Shown: positions 24,101-32,710 of the stretch, piece by piece | Numbering within the stretch: position 1 is the stretch's first letter | How the letters are laid out: each line of letters starts with the position of its first letter | Assembly: GCF_051622035.1 (NCBI RefSeq) | Contig: NC_135355.1 | Location: forward strand, 7,180,001-7,244,000 | Direction of reading: 5' to 3' | From: Arctopsyche grandis | Lineage: Eukaryota; Arthropoda; Insecta; Trichoptera; Hydropsychidae | DNA: 64,000 nucleotides | Notes under the pieces: model-generated | What the model was told of the DNA's origin: nothing | Seen by the model: the letters and a program-made list of their open reading frames with translations, nothing else | Databases searched by the model: none | Program-made: the position numbers and the translations under genes

Positions 24101-24586
24101 TAGACTTGGTTGTAGTAGCATATGTTCAGGTAATCTAAAAATACACACAGGAAATGCCATCTTCCCCTCTTGAAAAGCACATAATTTTACGCGTACATAC
24201 TAGTGACTCATGGGCTCGCGTACAAAATCCGACATGTTAAATACGAGAAAAAATTCGGTCACACATTACAGAATATCCATCGTCAGGACAACTGTGGAAA
24301 GACGCGAATAATATGAAATTGAAGTGTATACATGTTTACTATGAAGATGTTTTTGGGTTTCAGATACGAGTGCATCGTGAGAGCGAATAGCGCAGACAAG
24401 GTCTTATCAAGAAGCGAAAGTCACGAAACGTCAAATGTGTTTTGACAGTTGGCGGGGCGTGGCGGGGTGGGGAGGTGAGGGTCATGGGGGAAGGGGGAAA
24501 GGGGGAGGAGGAGAAGGAGTAAACTTACCCTGGTCGTCCCAGAGCCAGTCAGGCCCGCGCACGACGCGCGCCCCGACCAGGTACAT
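9178..24586 (-). CDS. mib2: Mind bomb 2, E3 ubiquitin ligase (21 coding exons)
   Basis: Exons: 24586-24529, 23039-22872, 22792-22621, 22522-22413, 22327-22228, 19664-19579, 19202-19024, 18428-18362, 18280-18132, 16829-16518, 16436-16275, 15957-15811, 14575-14404, 14334-14144, 14062-13987, 13897-13755, 13670-13494, 13331-13022, 12938-12789, 12711-12562, 9425-9178. All have GT-AG borders and phases that join into 1108 codons. Domain order: Mib/HERC2 (residues 1-75, [12 protein letters not shown]), ZZ finger (76-133, [18 protein letters not shown]), second Mib/HERC2 (about 140-215), two Mib SH3-like repeats (about 240-415, [14 protein letters not shown]), ankyrin repeats (about 435-830), and two RING fingers (from about 987, CVVCCELSE; from about 1065, CPICMERRR with FLCGHGAC). 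Two rather than three RINGs, plus [19 protein letters not shown], mark mib2 rather than mib1. In flies mib2 acts in muscle integrity and Notch-ligand ubiquitination. An Ala-rich insert ([11 protein letters not shown]) lies between ankyrin repeats. Exons 16 and 17 have weak GTTTTT donors. Introns are full of transposons. Confidence 0.95.
9573..11727 (+). mobile_element. Mutator-like (MULE) DNA transposon, internally deleted, in mib2 intron 20
   Basis: Terminal inverted repeats of about 25 bp are visible: CTTTAAGGAGGACCACTAGT at the left (9573) and its near-complement ending at 11727. The interior holds pieces of the insect 'Mutator-like transposase domain' protein on the plus strand. The element sits between the exons for the two mib2 RING fingers, antisense to mib2. 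I could not settle a 9-bp target duplication because the TIR edges run into AT sequence. Confidence 0.7.
9849..11120 (+). pseudogene. Mutator-like transposase, broken and missing its centre
   Basis: The N-terminal part (9849-10712, 287 codons) has the Cys-bearing region [12 protein letters not shown] and ICECG, then [18 protein letters not shown] and [14 protein letters not shown], the signature of this insect transposase group. In another frame from about 10700 the C-terminal part follows: [44 protein letters not shown], then a stop and [18 protein letters not shown] with YGPGIAD at the end. The segment between WEKK and [14 protein letters not shown] is far shorter than in full proteins, so much of the catalytic core is deleted. 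A frame change and an internal stop also break it. Confidence 0.7.
11850..12433. mobile_element. piggyBac-type MITE in mib2 intron 20
   Basis: TTAA duplicates flank the element (11846-11849 and 12434-12437). The ends are inverted: CCCTTTGAATGCTGACC at the left and GTCAGCACTCAAAGGA at the right. TTAA target plus CCYTTTG-like ends are piggyBac hallmarks. Internal short palindromes such as ACGCCGATTGGCGT lie near the left end. There is no coding capacity. A second copy lies inverted in mib2 intron 1. Confidence 0.75.
14657..15415 (+). mobile_element. Helitron-like element end with internal GC-rich minisatellite (mib2 intron 12)
   Basis: Starts TCTAATATATAATTTGGAAA followed by GAGACTTTGTATGTATG, matching the complement of 16248-16215. 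The left part is AT-rich, then GC content jumps at about 14815 into a tandem array. A 5' TC start and the CTAG end seen on the second copy fit Helitron or Helentron. This copy's right end is lost under or next to a SINE. Confidence 0.5.
14820..15405. repeat. GC-rich tandem array, 15-bp unit plus a related 30-bp block
   Basis: From about 14925 to 15175 the 15-bp unit GGGGCGCAGCCTTAT repeats about 16 times with small variants, broken by longer GGGGCCCC-bearing spacers. From about 15230 it grades into repeats of GGGGGCGAAGCCCTAAACGG with AT-rich linkers. Because 15 is a multiple of 3, all six frames stay open and give repeat peptides on both strands; these are not genes. The array is spliced out as part of mib2 intron 12. 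Confidence 0.85.
15432..15686 (-). repeat. tRNA-derived SINE, copy 3 (5' part, reversed)
   Basis: Reading the minus strand from 15686: GCCAGCAGTATGCC, a B box complement at GGGATCGAACCC, then core blocks AATTGGCAAACTCTGA and GGACCGTTTCAAC. The hairpin tail is missing. It lies in mib2 intron 12 just after the minisatellite. Confidence 0.7.
15693..15790. repeat. Fragment of TIR element family B
   Basis: AGTTGAATTTTATTCGAAAA, GGCCTAAAACGCCAGTTGGA and TTACAACTGAAAATACAGTT match the right arm of the copy at 18492-18966 and the left arm of 54617-55079. Only one end is present. Confidence 0.55.
15997..16248 (-). mobile_element. Short Helitron-like element in mib2 intron 11
   Basis: Read on the minus strand it begins TCTAATATATAATTTCGAAA and ends GAAGCCGGGTAAAACAACTAG, that is, a 5' TC and a CTRR-type 3' CTAG. 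A related sequence lies at 45959-46196. No inverted repeats at the tips and no coding sequence. It faces the copy at 14657, with mib2 exon 12 between them. Confidence 0.55.
17111..17358 (-). mobile_element. LTR-like fragment, family L2 (fossil), in mib2 intron 9
   Basis: The minus strand reads TGTTGCGTAGGGGTGGGTTT followed by a block with TTCACAGCATTTATTTT, shared with 35817-36135. This looks like the start of a retrotransposon LTR. No gag or pol is nearby. It is an old, partial, non-coding fossil. Confidence 0.4.
18492..18966. mobile_element. TIR element family B, copy in mib2 intron 7
   Basis: About 475 bp with long inverted ends built from CAGTTGTAATATATT and its complement AATATATTACAACTGAAAAT. 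The same sequence occurs inverted at 54617-55079, with shared internal blocks (GGTTTTCATGAAAACGTCAC; TTACCTTTATTCGTAATA). There is no reading frame. It is a MITE of unassigned superfamily. Confidence 0.65.
21131..21495. mobile_element. Long foldback MITE in mib2 intron 5
   Basis: Two arms of about 165 bp are near-perfect reverse complements (left about 21131-21300, right about 21330-21495). Each contains GCAAATATCGGAAGGCAAAG-type sequence, GGTGCATGGTAAACGGTACA and CAGGATACAACAGGAACA. The spacer has GCGCGCGTAC. An arm of the same element lies at 56846-57047. In the mib2 pre-mRNA this would fold into a long hairpin. It is non-coding. Confidence 0.8.
23170..23656. mobile_element. piggyBac-type MITE in mib2 intron 1, one end lost
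   Basis: The right end is CAGCATTCAAAAGG followed by TTAA (23657-23660), and the body matches 11850-12433 in reverse complement (ACCCATGTTCAATGCATTTT, GTTCCATCTTCTTCATTGTT, CAGCAGTTAGGGATTTCCAT). Similarity fades left of about 23225, so the left terminus is not clear. Confidence 0.65.
24430..24520 (+). promoter_or_regulatory. G-run cluster in mib2 intron 1, just after exon 1
   Basis: On the plus (template) strand at least eight runs of three or more G occur within 60 bp, including GGCGGGGTGGGGAGG and GGGGGAAGGGGGAAAGGGGG. They start about 10 bp inside the intron after exon 1. This composition can form G-quadruplexes. Any regulatory effect is inferred. Confidence 0.5.
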
Positions 24587-24779
24587 CTCGCCGCAGCAAC
24601 AGCAGCAGCAGCAGCAGCAGCCACACCACCCCCACCGCTACCTTTCACGCTCGCACTCACGGTGATCCCGGCCGCCCGGCAGTGGCAGTGCTGCCACACC
24701 AATACCTTTACCTTCCCTATTCTGGATTCTTTCTAGCGTTCTCAATATTTTACTACAAAAGTCAAATATTCACATATAA
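24587..24779 (-). promoter_or_regulatory. mib2 5' UTR and proximal promoter
   Basis: The stretch is GC-rich against an AT-rich background. The mRNA-sense strand carries a CTG-type trinucleotide run immediately before the ATG and GGCAGCACTG (complement of 24686-24695), related to GGCAACACTG at DUS4. There is no TATA box. The transcription start is not determinable. Confidence 0.45.
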
Positions 24780-25048
24780 GGTCTGTTCATACTTAACAGC
24801 ACTGCACGACTCCGTTTCAAATATGTCATTTTATTACATTTCTATTCATATCTACCTACACGTCGCGGTCACGTCACGTTTACAGCACTTTGGCCGAGTG
24901 CAAGGCAAAATCGGCTTACTTATACATTACAGGCCATGACGATACGGTGCAATATTGCTTACGTCGTATTGTCGAGTACTTACAATATGAATGCATACAC
25001 GTGCAATCGTAGCTACGCGTCAGAATACAAGTCAGAATACAAATCAAG

Positions 25049-25330
25049 CAAAAATGTTTCGGTGTTTATCGAACGAAAAATTATGTATAATCGCGTTTTT
25101 GTTGGAAGAAGAAGCTCAAGAAGGCAATAAAAAAGCACGGAGGCGTTTTGATATCCATCTCATGTTAAAAAATAGAAAAACCGAAGCAGAGTTTTGGACA
25201 CTATAAGGAACTTGTGGATGATGGACAATTTTTTTTTAATATTTCCGTATGAACCGATACCAATTTGAAACAATACTGGATAAAATAAAAACACAAATCA
25301 CCAAAAAATCTACAAAATTCAAGGAAGCAT
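25049..25330 (+). pseudogene. HARBI1-like transposase N-terminal fragment
   Basis: Frames read MFRCLSNEKLCIIAFLLEEE, RRFDIHLMLKNRKTEAEFWT, a stop, then KELVDDGQFFFNIFRMNRYQ and FETILDKIKTQITKKSTKF. This is the N-terminal region of PIF/Harbinger nucleases (LL-EEE, W-H-ML-R-EGEF-TLY-EL-DD--KFF-YFRM). A frame change and a stop break it, and the catalytic DDE domain is absent. Confidence 0.65.
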
Positions 25331-26669
25331 TGTCAAAAAGTCATTGTCAGCGCCAAAACCATGTCGAAAGATTGAACATCTGTCAACTGTCACTATCGAT
25401 AATTGGTCCAAAACAACAAAGCGGCAGACTCATGGCACGTAATTCGCGTGTATATCTCCACGATGGCCAAAAAGACGGATACGATACGTTGATGAATGTT
25501 GCTGTAAGGTATTGTAGGCGGGGTACGATGTGTTGACCGTATCCCGGCCTAACGAAACACTGTTGTGTGGTTCAAAGATGGGGTCACCAATGTAGGCGGG
25601 GTAGCGATGTGTTGACAGCGCTGTTGGATGATCAGAAGGTTGCGTAGATCACGTCGGAGTAGTACCAATGTAGGCGGGTTACATGTGTGTTGACCGTATC
25701 CCGGCCTAACGAAACACTGTTGTGCTAGTTTTATAAAGTTTTATTGTTTGCCTATGGTTGTACAAAGGTATGGTATTTGTGGGCAAAAGTATGTCGTTCA
25801 GCGGTCTCTGGATATGGTAGAGTGTCGCTGGCTCAGCATTCAGCTATGTACGGAAGGTCTCTGGATACGGCAGTGTGTTGCTGGCTCGTCCGGCTGGTTG
25901 ATCTTCCAAGTCCGCGTAGTGTAGTGGTGGCTGGTCAGGAGCTGTATGTTGACTGGTCTGCTGCTGTGTGTCGACGCTTGCTGCTGTGGGTCGACTGGTC
26001 TGGTGCTGTGTGTCGACGCTTGCTGTTGTGGGTCGACTGGTCTTGTTTGGGTTGTACCTCCTTTTATAGTGTTTTTGGAATGCTTGGTGGAAGTGGTTAT
26101 TGACGCGTACGAGAGGAATTTTGTTTTCGTCGAGGCGTCGAATTTTCTGGAATGCTTGATGGAAGTGGTCGTACGAACATTTAGTTTATTGATGCGTACG
26201 AAAGGAATTTTGTTTTCGTCGAGGCGTCGAATTTTCTGGAATGCTTGATGGAAGTGGTTATTGACGCGTACGAGAGGAATTTTGTTTTCGTCGAGGCGTC
26301 GAATTTTCTGGAATGCTTGATGCTGTTCCGCTCGATGTATTTTGTTGTTGCGGAATATTCTCGAAGGTTTCGATGACGATGACGACGACGAGATTCCTAC
26401 ATGGCTCTCCGGTGAGTGTTAGCGATGTGTGTGATTTTGTGGGAATCTTGATGTGTTGGAGTCTATTGACTCGATGGCGTCGTTGTTTGTCCGGTTGTGC
26501 TGGAGAAAGTTGTCTCAACAGCGGGTCTTGTGTTGCATGCCGGTCCAAGTCTTGTTCTCTACCAGGTTGCTTATTTTGGGCGAGCTGCGTTGGTAGTGAA
26601 GGTTTGTGATGGCTTGGATGGTGCTGTTGTGCAGGCTGCTGTGTTCTGCGTGGAGTCATTCGCGTGACT

Positions 26670-27305
26670 GTTTTGCTGGTTGTGCTGGAGTTAGTTGTCT
26701 CGGCAGCGGGTCTTGCGTGAAGAACGTTGGTTGACGAAGTGCGTTGAGTGCTAGTCTTCGTTGGTTGTGCTGGAGTTAGTTGTCTCGACAGCGGATCTTG
26801 CGTGAAGAACGTTGGTTGACGAAGTGCGTTGAGTGCTGGTCTTCGTTGGTTGTGCTGGAGTTAGTTGTCTCGACAGCGGGTCTTGCGTGAAGAACGTTGG
26901 TTGACGAAGTGCGTTGAGTGCTGGTCTTCGTTGGTTGTGCTGGAGTTGGTTGTCTCGGCAGCGGGTCTTGCGTGAAGAACGTTGTTTGACGAAGTGCGTT
27001 GAGTGCTGGTCTTCGTTGGTTGTGCTGGAGTTAGTTGTCTCGACAGCGGATCTTGCGTGAAGAACGTTGGTTGACGAAGTGCGTTGAGTGCTGGTCTTCG
27101 TTGGTTGTGCTGGAGTTAGTTGTCTCGACAGCGGATCTTGCGTGAAGAACGTTGGTTGACGAAGTGCGTTGAGTGCTGGTCTTCGTTGGTTGTGCTGGAG
27201 TTATTTGTCTCGACAGCGGATCTTGCGTGAAGAACGTTGGTTGACGAAGTGCGTTGAGTGCTGGTCTTCGTTGGTTGTGCTGGAGTTAGTTGTCTCGACA
27301 GCGGC
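26670..27305. repeat. 85-bp tandem array inside LTR element L1
   Basis: TCTTGCGTGAAGAACG recurs at 26711, 26796, 26881, 26966, 27051, 27136 and 27221, exactly 85 bp apart, seven times, with only scattered differences between units. Because 85 is not a multiple of 3, the array cannot encode a repeated peptide in one frame. Confidence 0.9.
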
Positions 27306-27699
27306 TGTGTTGTGTTGGAGCTAGTTGGCTTAGTGGCGATTTGTTTCACCGGTTGTGCTGGAGTGGGTTGACTCAACAGCGGGTTGTGTTGGTAGCTGGT
27401 CCATATGTACTTTCACACCATGTTACTGTTTCGGTCGTTACAATGGTAGTGAAGGTTTGTGACGGTCTGGACGGTGCTGTTGTGCAGGCTGCGGCGTCCT
27501 GCATGGGCTCATCGAGGTGATGAATCATCGAAGGTGTGATGAGCGGTGCTGGCGGATCAACAGTAGTGGATCCATTTGGTTGTTGTCTCCGGGTTGCGTC
27601 TTGTTGTGGCGAAAGCTGCGGAGTTGTTTGACATGGTCACTAGTTGTGGGGACATGTAGCGGACTGCGTTTGAAGTCTGCGTTGAGGGTTGCGTTGTAG

Positions 27700-28070
27700 A
27701 CTGCGTTGAAGGCTGCGGTTGCGTGAAGTCTGCGGTTGCTATGTAGGCTGCTATGTAGGCTGCGATGTGGGCTGCTATGTAGGCTGCGATGTGGGCTGCT
27801 ATGTAGGCTGCGCTGTGGGCTGCTATGTAGGCTGCGATGTGGGCTGCTATGTAGGCTGCGATGTGGGCTGCTATGAAGGCTGCGCTGTGGGCTGCTATGT
27901 TGTCTGCGCTGTTGACTGCTGTCGTGGCGGCTGTTGGTTGTTGTGGAGGCTGCACTGTGGGCTGCCGTGTTGACTGCGCTGTTGACAGCTATGAAGGCTG
28001 CGATGTAGGCTGCTATGTAGGCTGCGCTGTGGGCTGCGATGTTGACTGCGCTGTTGACTGCTATGAAGGC
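27700..28070. repeat. 12/24-bp tandem array inside LTR element L1
   Basis: Units such as GGCTGCTATGTA and GGCTGCGATGTG alternate in a 24-bp pattern, then become irregular towards 28070. The period keeps frames open and gives low-complexity peptides on both strands, which I do not regard as genes. Confidence 0.85.
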
Positions 28071-29162
28071 TGCGTAGTTCAAAGATGGGGTCACCAATGT
28101 AGGCGGGGTAGCGATGTGTTGACCGTATCCCGGCCTAACGAAACACTGTTGTGTGGTTCAAAGATGGGGTCACCAATGTAGGCGGGGTAGCGATGTGTTG
28201 ACAGCGCTGTTGGATGATCAGAAGGTTGCGTAGATCACGTCGGAGTAGTACCAATGTAGGCGGGTTACATGTGTGTTGACCGTATCCCGGCCTAACGAAA
28301 CACTGTTGTGCTAGTTTTATAAAGTTTTATTGTTTGCCTATGGTTGTACAAAGGTATGGTATTTGTGGGCAAAAGTATGTCGTTCAGCGGTCTCTGGATA
28401 TGGTAGAGTGTCGCTGGCTCAGCATTCAGCTATGTACGGAAGGTCTCTGGATACGGCAGTGTGTTGCTGGCTCGTCCGGCTGGTTGATCTTCCAAGTCCG
28501 CGTAGTGTAGTGGTGGCTGGTCAGGAGCTGTATGTTGACTGGTCTGCTGCTGTGTGTCGACGCTTGCTGCTGTGGGTCGACTGGTCTGGTGCTGTGTGTC
28601 GACGCTTGCTGTTGTGGGTCGACTGGTCTTGTTTGGGTTGTACCTCCTTTTATAGTGTTTTTGGAATGCTTGGTGGAAGTGGTTATTGACGCGTACGAGA
28701 GGAATTTTGTTTTCGTCGAGGCGTCGAATTTTCTGGAATGCTTGATGGAAGTGGTCGTACGAACATTTAGTTTATTGATGCGTACGAAAGGAATTTTGTT
28801 TTCGTCGAGGCGTCGAATTTTCTGGAATGCTTGATGGAAGTGGTTATTGACGCGTACGAGAGGAATTTTGTTTTCGTCGAGGCGTCGAATTTTCTGGAAT
28901 GCTTGATGCTGTTCCGCTCGATGTATTTTGTTGTTGCGGAATATTCTCGAAGGTTTCGATGACGATGACGACGACGAGATTCCTACAGTATGTACAGGAA
29001 ATGTCGGGTACTGCTGTAAGCCTGCCGTGGCGTAAACGTGACGGTTGAAATGAACATACCCATACAAAATGTACCAAAGAATACTTTTCGTACGGCCGGA
29101 TACCTGCTGAAGTCGATACGTGCCGATTAGGTATGAACAGACCTATAATTGTATTGTACGAC

Positions 29163-29292
29163 CTCATACTGTATATTGCGCTACAGTGCTCAATCTATTT
29201 AGTGGATTGTATATTGATAAAGTGCAGAATAGAGCAATGCGTACAATTTTGAATGTGAGGAAACGTAAGAATGTTAGAAGAATTTGTACATA
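29163..29292 (+). pseudogene. LINE reverse-transcriptase C-terminal fragment
   Basis: One frame reads HTVYCATVLNLFSG, YIDKVQNRAMRTILN and VRKRKNVRRI, the 'YC--VL--L-----KVQNRAMR-IL' pattern found after the polymerase domain of Jockey/R1-type LINEs. Both ends are lost. Confidence 0.5.
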
Positions 29293-29368
29293 AGCTAGAT
29301 AAGAATCTATTACCCAAATATTTTAATAATCATGTAGTTGGGGAATAGAAATATACATAATTATTAGG

Positions 29369-29575
29369 TAAACGGAGTACTAGTCACAGGACAACCGGTC
29401 GCTCTAGATCGGTCACACGTGATCACCCGTCACACTAAAACTGGTCACATCCTAAAATCGGTCACGACAAAACTGGTTGACCGATTTTAGGGTGTGACGG
29501 GTGATCACGTGTGACCGATCTAGAGCGACCGGTTGTCCTGTGACCGGTTCACATTTGACTTGTAATCACCGAACC
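29369..29575. mobile_element. Palindromic MITE, GGTCAC-rich
   Basis: Arms of 51 bp at 29385-29435 and 29492-29542 are perfect reverse complements. An inner 12-bp pair (TAAAATCGGTCA / TGACCGATTTTA) and a short spacer complete a 158-bp palindrome. GGTCAC recurs along it. The right edge ends TGTAATCACCGAACC, the same end as the element at 30474-30951, which puts both in one TIR family (GGTTCGGTGATTA). There is no coding sequence. Confidence 0.75.
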
Positions 29576-29772
29576 ATTCTCGCGCTGCCTAAAAATATAA
29601 TTGTAATCTACATTATTATTATTATTATTTTTTACTACTATCATTAGTACTACTGTTATCAATGTTATTATTACTTATTTTTTTCTGTTATTTTTTAATA
29701 TTCATTTTTTTTAAATGGTTTATCTTTTGAATGATTACATTTTATGAAACTATAAAGTTTCCAAAATAAATA

Positions 29773-30459
29773 TGTAGGAATCTCGTCATCGTCATCGTCA
29801 TCGAAACATTCGAGAATATTCCGCAACAAAAAACTACATCGAGCGGAACGAAACCCAGACGACATACACCTGCAGTCATTATATTAAACTCAAGCGGAAC
29901 GCCCCTACCAGTCGAGTGGAACCAAAACGGTCGAAACACGCCGCCACCATTAAAATACATCGAGCGGAACGGCGCCAATCGTTCCAGAAAATTCTATGCC
30001 TCGACAAAAGTGCATTCCTCTCTTACGCATCAACAAACCACCACCATCGATCAGGTGATTCCAGAAACACTATAAAAGGAGGTACAACCCAAACAACGCC
30101 AGTCGACCCACAGCAGCAAGCGTCGACATACAGCTCCTGACCAGCCACCACTACACTACGCGGACTTGGAAGATCAACCAGCCGGACGAGCCAGCAACAC
30201 ACTGCCGTATCCAGAGACCTTCCGAACATAGCCGAACACCGAGCCAGCAACACACTGCCGCATCCAGAGACCTTCTGAACATAGCTGAATGCCGAGCCAG
30301 TGACACTCTACCATATCCAGAGACCGCTGAACGACATACTTTTGCCCACAAATACCATACCTTTGTACAACCATAGGCAAACAATAAAACTTTATAAAAC
30401 TAGCACAACAGTGTTTCGTTAGGCCGGGATACGGTCAACAAACATGTACCCCGCCTACA
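29773..30459 (+). mobile_element. Solo LTR of family L1
   Basis: A 687-bp LTR starting TGTAGGAATCTCGTC and ending CCCCGCCTACA is flanked by AATA on both sides (29769-29772 and 30460-30463). It carries TATAAAAGGAGG near 30073 and CAATAAAACTTTATAAAAC near 30383. No internal part remains, as after LTR-LTR recombination. It carries one copy of the roughly 71-bp repeat that is multiplied in the other two copies, and it ends at the first of the LTR-end modules seen there. Confidence 0.8.
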
Positions 30460-30473
30460 AATATATAGAAAAC

Positions 30474-30951
30474 GGTTCGGTGATAATTCCGCACAAAAAA
30501 ATCTCGCGCACGTCACAAAAATCTCGATCACGGAACAAATGGCAACCAAAAATTCCATCCATCGAGATTTACCCACGTGAAATGCCATACTAACGAGAAC
30601 TCGAGTGCCAGATAACCCGTATTCGCGATTTTAGTGACAAAGATTATCGTTTTCGCGTTAATTTACATAAATTAACATTTATGTAAATTTGGTCACATTT
30701 TATTTTTTCAGGATGCCTAGTAACTACTAGCAAATATTGGTAATTGGACTATTCGTCACATTGGGGTGGTCACAAAGACAATTTTTGCCATGAAAATCGC
30801 GAATACACAATATTTGGCACTCAAGTTCTCGTTACTATGATAGTTATCGTTAGTATGATGGACTTTTCGGCTGCCAGATGTTCCGTTATAGAGATTTTAG
30901 TGACTTTGTGACGAGTAATTTGTGACCAGTAATCACCGAACCCAAATATTA
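30474..30951. mobile_element. MITE, family GGTTCGGTGAT, copy 2
   Basis: Starts GGTTCGGTGATAATTCCGCA and ends AGTAATCACCGAACC, so the tips are inverted. The body has CTCGCGCACGTCACAAAAAT and GAGAACTCGAGTGCCAGATA, blocks shared with 36355-36545 and 60885-61035. It directly follows the solo LTR. Confidence 0.65.
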
Positions 30952-32710
30952 TAAAGCAGTCAAAGATGTAAACAAATGGAATGGCTTCTGGCTCCCAAAA
31001 AATATATAGTTCCTCAAGCTCTTTGGGAGAACATTAGATTTGATGTCAATTATGTACAAAGTAGTGCCACACATTGTGTGCTGACGTACCATCTAAAACC
31101 AATTTTTTTATTTGCGAATTGTGTAAAGATTTGTGGTATGTCATCTTATTTACATCCAAATTTCTATGCTCGTTGTAATTATTAATATATTTTACTTAAA
31201 AAATGCTGTTGTTTGTGACCGTATGGATGAAGCAAGAGCGAGATAAGAATGGAGAGCGCATCACTTCATCTCACTCGCTCAAGATCCCTTACGAGCGATG
31301 AGCGTGCAGCCTAGAACATTTAAAATTGTAATTTACAATATTAACCGCTTGAATTAATACGTTCAGACAAAATAAAAAAAATATTGAAATTGAAAACCAA
31401 CCCTTGTAAACGTACTGAAATATAGAACTGGTCCAATAAATACATAACTTGAGAAAAAAAATATTTTTGACTTAAAATTCGATATATAATTAATAATACG
31501 TATTTTAATTTCAATCAATAGAAAAAACACCTGACTATGATTTTAATACTCACTTTTGGCACAACAAAAATATAGTTTTAGTTAATGACCACAAGTCAAA
31601 AATCTATAAAATCTGCGCATTTTTTTAAACGCTCTTATCTCATAAACGAGAAGAAGCCAACAAAAACCATTATCATATTCGAATTCAGCGAGTCAAACTT
31701 ATTGAAGATTGATTAGCCTCCTCTCCGGTAAGTAAAGAATGTGATTTTTTGTTGCTCAGTGATATCATTCAATATGTATTATAGTTGTCAGCTTTCCAAC
31801 AAAATAGCTGTAAATATTAACAGTAAAAAATAATGTATTGAAAAGGTATAGAAAAAAAAAACTTAAATAACTTGTTATTAATAAATGATCGTTTATATAA
31901 ACTGCAGTCTGTGCATATATATTATTTACCATACTGTAAAACATGTACACAAGAAAACAACAAAATATTACAATATAAACAAATTGTAATTAAATGGAAT
32001 AAATATATATATACATATATAGATACACATTGTGGTTATTTATAAAGTAACACAATGATTATGATTATGAATAGTTCATAATATATTATACGTACATGAA
32101 TGAATAAAAACTTTTTTTGAGAAGTTTTCGCATGTAATAAAAATCGATTAAAATTAATTTAAATATAACGATAACAATCATCCGCACAAGATATCAGTTC
32201 ATCAGAATGTCTTAGTACAATTATTATTATAAACATTTTCACATAACAATCGATCGAATTACATCTTAAAATCACAAATAACAATTATATTATTTAAGTG
32301 TTTATGAATGTACGCGTGTATAAAATTCTTCTTGAATAATTTGATACCCTGTTGCTATACAAATAAGAGTACACATATGTGCAACAAAGAATTATGTAAA
32401 TGTAGATTATTGTTTACTTACTTCAATACTTTCGAGTTTAGTATTAAATTATCTTGTTTACAATTATTGTACAGTAATTATTTTTAATAGTATGTTTATC
32501 AATACATACTACATACAATTTAATTTGACATATGTACTGATCAACGACATTGACCTAAAAATTATACTGAAGATAGAAACCTTTAATACACATTTTTGAT
32601 ACGGAATGATTCAAGTTCATCGTCAAATACATATCGTTAATAATTGAACTATAACTAAAACTTTACGTGATAGTTAAGCACGCTTCGATTAAGCAAAATA
32701 TACACTATTA
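30952..32710. other. AT-rich region including SNAP29 3' UTR
   Basis: No gene is supported. Near the right end lies the probable 3' UTR of SNAP29 (minus strand). A weakly coding-like stretch at 30976-31185 has no motif I recognise. Confidence 0.4.

Larger units (their letters stand above)
25513..28987 (-). mobile_element. Young non-autonomous LTR retrotransposon, family L1
   Basis: A 4-bp duplication GTAT flanks it (25509-25512 and 28988-28991). LTRs of about 890 bp (25513-26401 and 28098-28987) are almost identical, so the insertion is recent. Their tips are the inverted pair TGTAGG/CCTACA. A TATA box (TATAAAAGG on the minus strand near 26062) followed by AATAAA places it on the minus strand. 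A primer-binding-site-like TTGGTGACCCC lies next to the right-hand LTR. The roughly 1.7-kb interior has no gag, pol or env and consists largely of two tandem arrays, so it looks structurally whole but depends on proteins from elsewhere. The 4-bp duplication fits Gypsy-type integration; the family is otherwise unassigned. Confidence 0.75.
24780..29143 (+). mobile_element. Harbinger-type element split by an LTR element
   Basis: Ends GGTCTGTTCATACTTAA (24780) and, inverted, TTAGGTATGAACAGACC (ending 29143) form terminal inverted repeats. Inside is the N-terminal part of a HARBI1-like nuclease. The LTR element at 25513-28987 interrupts it with a GTAT duplication. Minus that insertion it is under 0.9 kb, so it is an internally deleted, non-autonomous copy. 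The left edge abuts the mib2 promoter. The flanking 3-bp duplication (ATA or TAA) is ambiguous. Confidence 0.6.

Noticed and set aside
24421-24702. Gly/Ala-rich frame spanning mib2 exon 1 and the plus-strand frame opposite it
   Set aside because: Created by the CTG/CAG run and G-runs; the mib2 frame with [10 protein letters not shown] is the supported one.
25744-26248. 119- and 100-codon frames repeated exactly at 28330-28834
   Set aside because: They lie inside the two LTRs, which explains the duplication; they overlap promoter and polyadenylation signals and have no motif.
27525-28181. Ala/Ser/His-rich and Cys/Gly-rich open frames within the LTR element
   Set aside because: They are read-outs of the 12/24-bp tandem array; the longest begins at a non-ATG codon at the LTR edge and has no domain.
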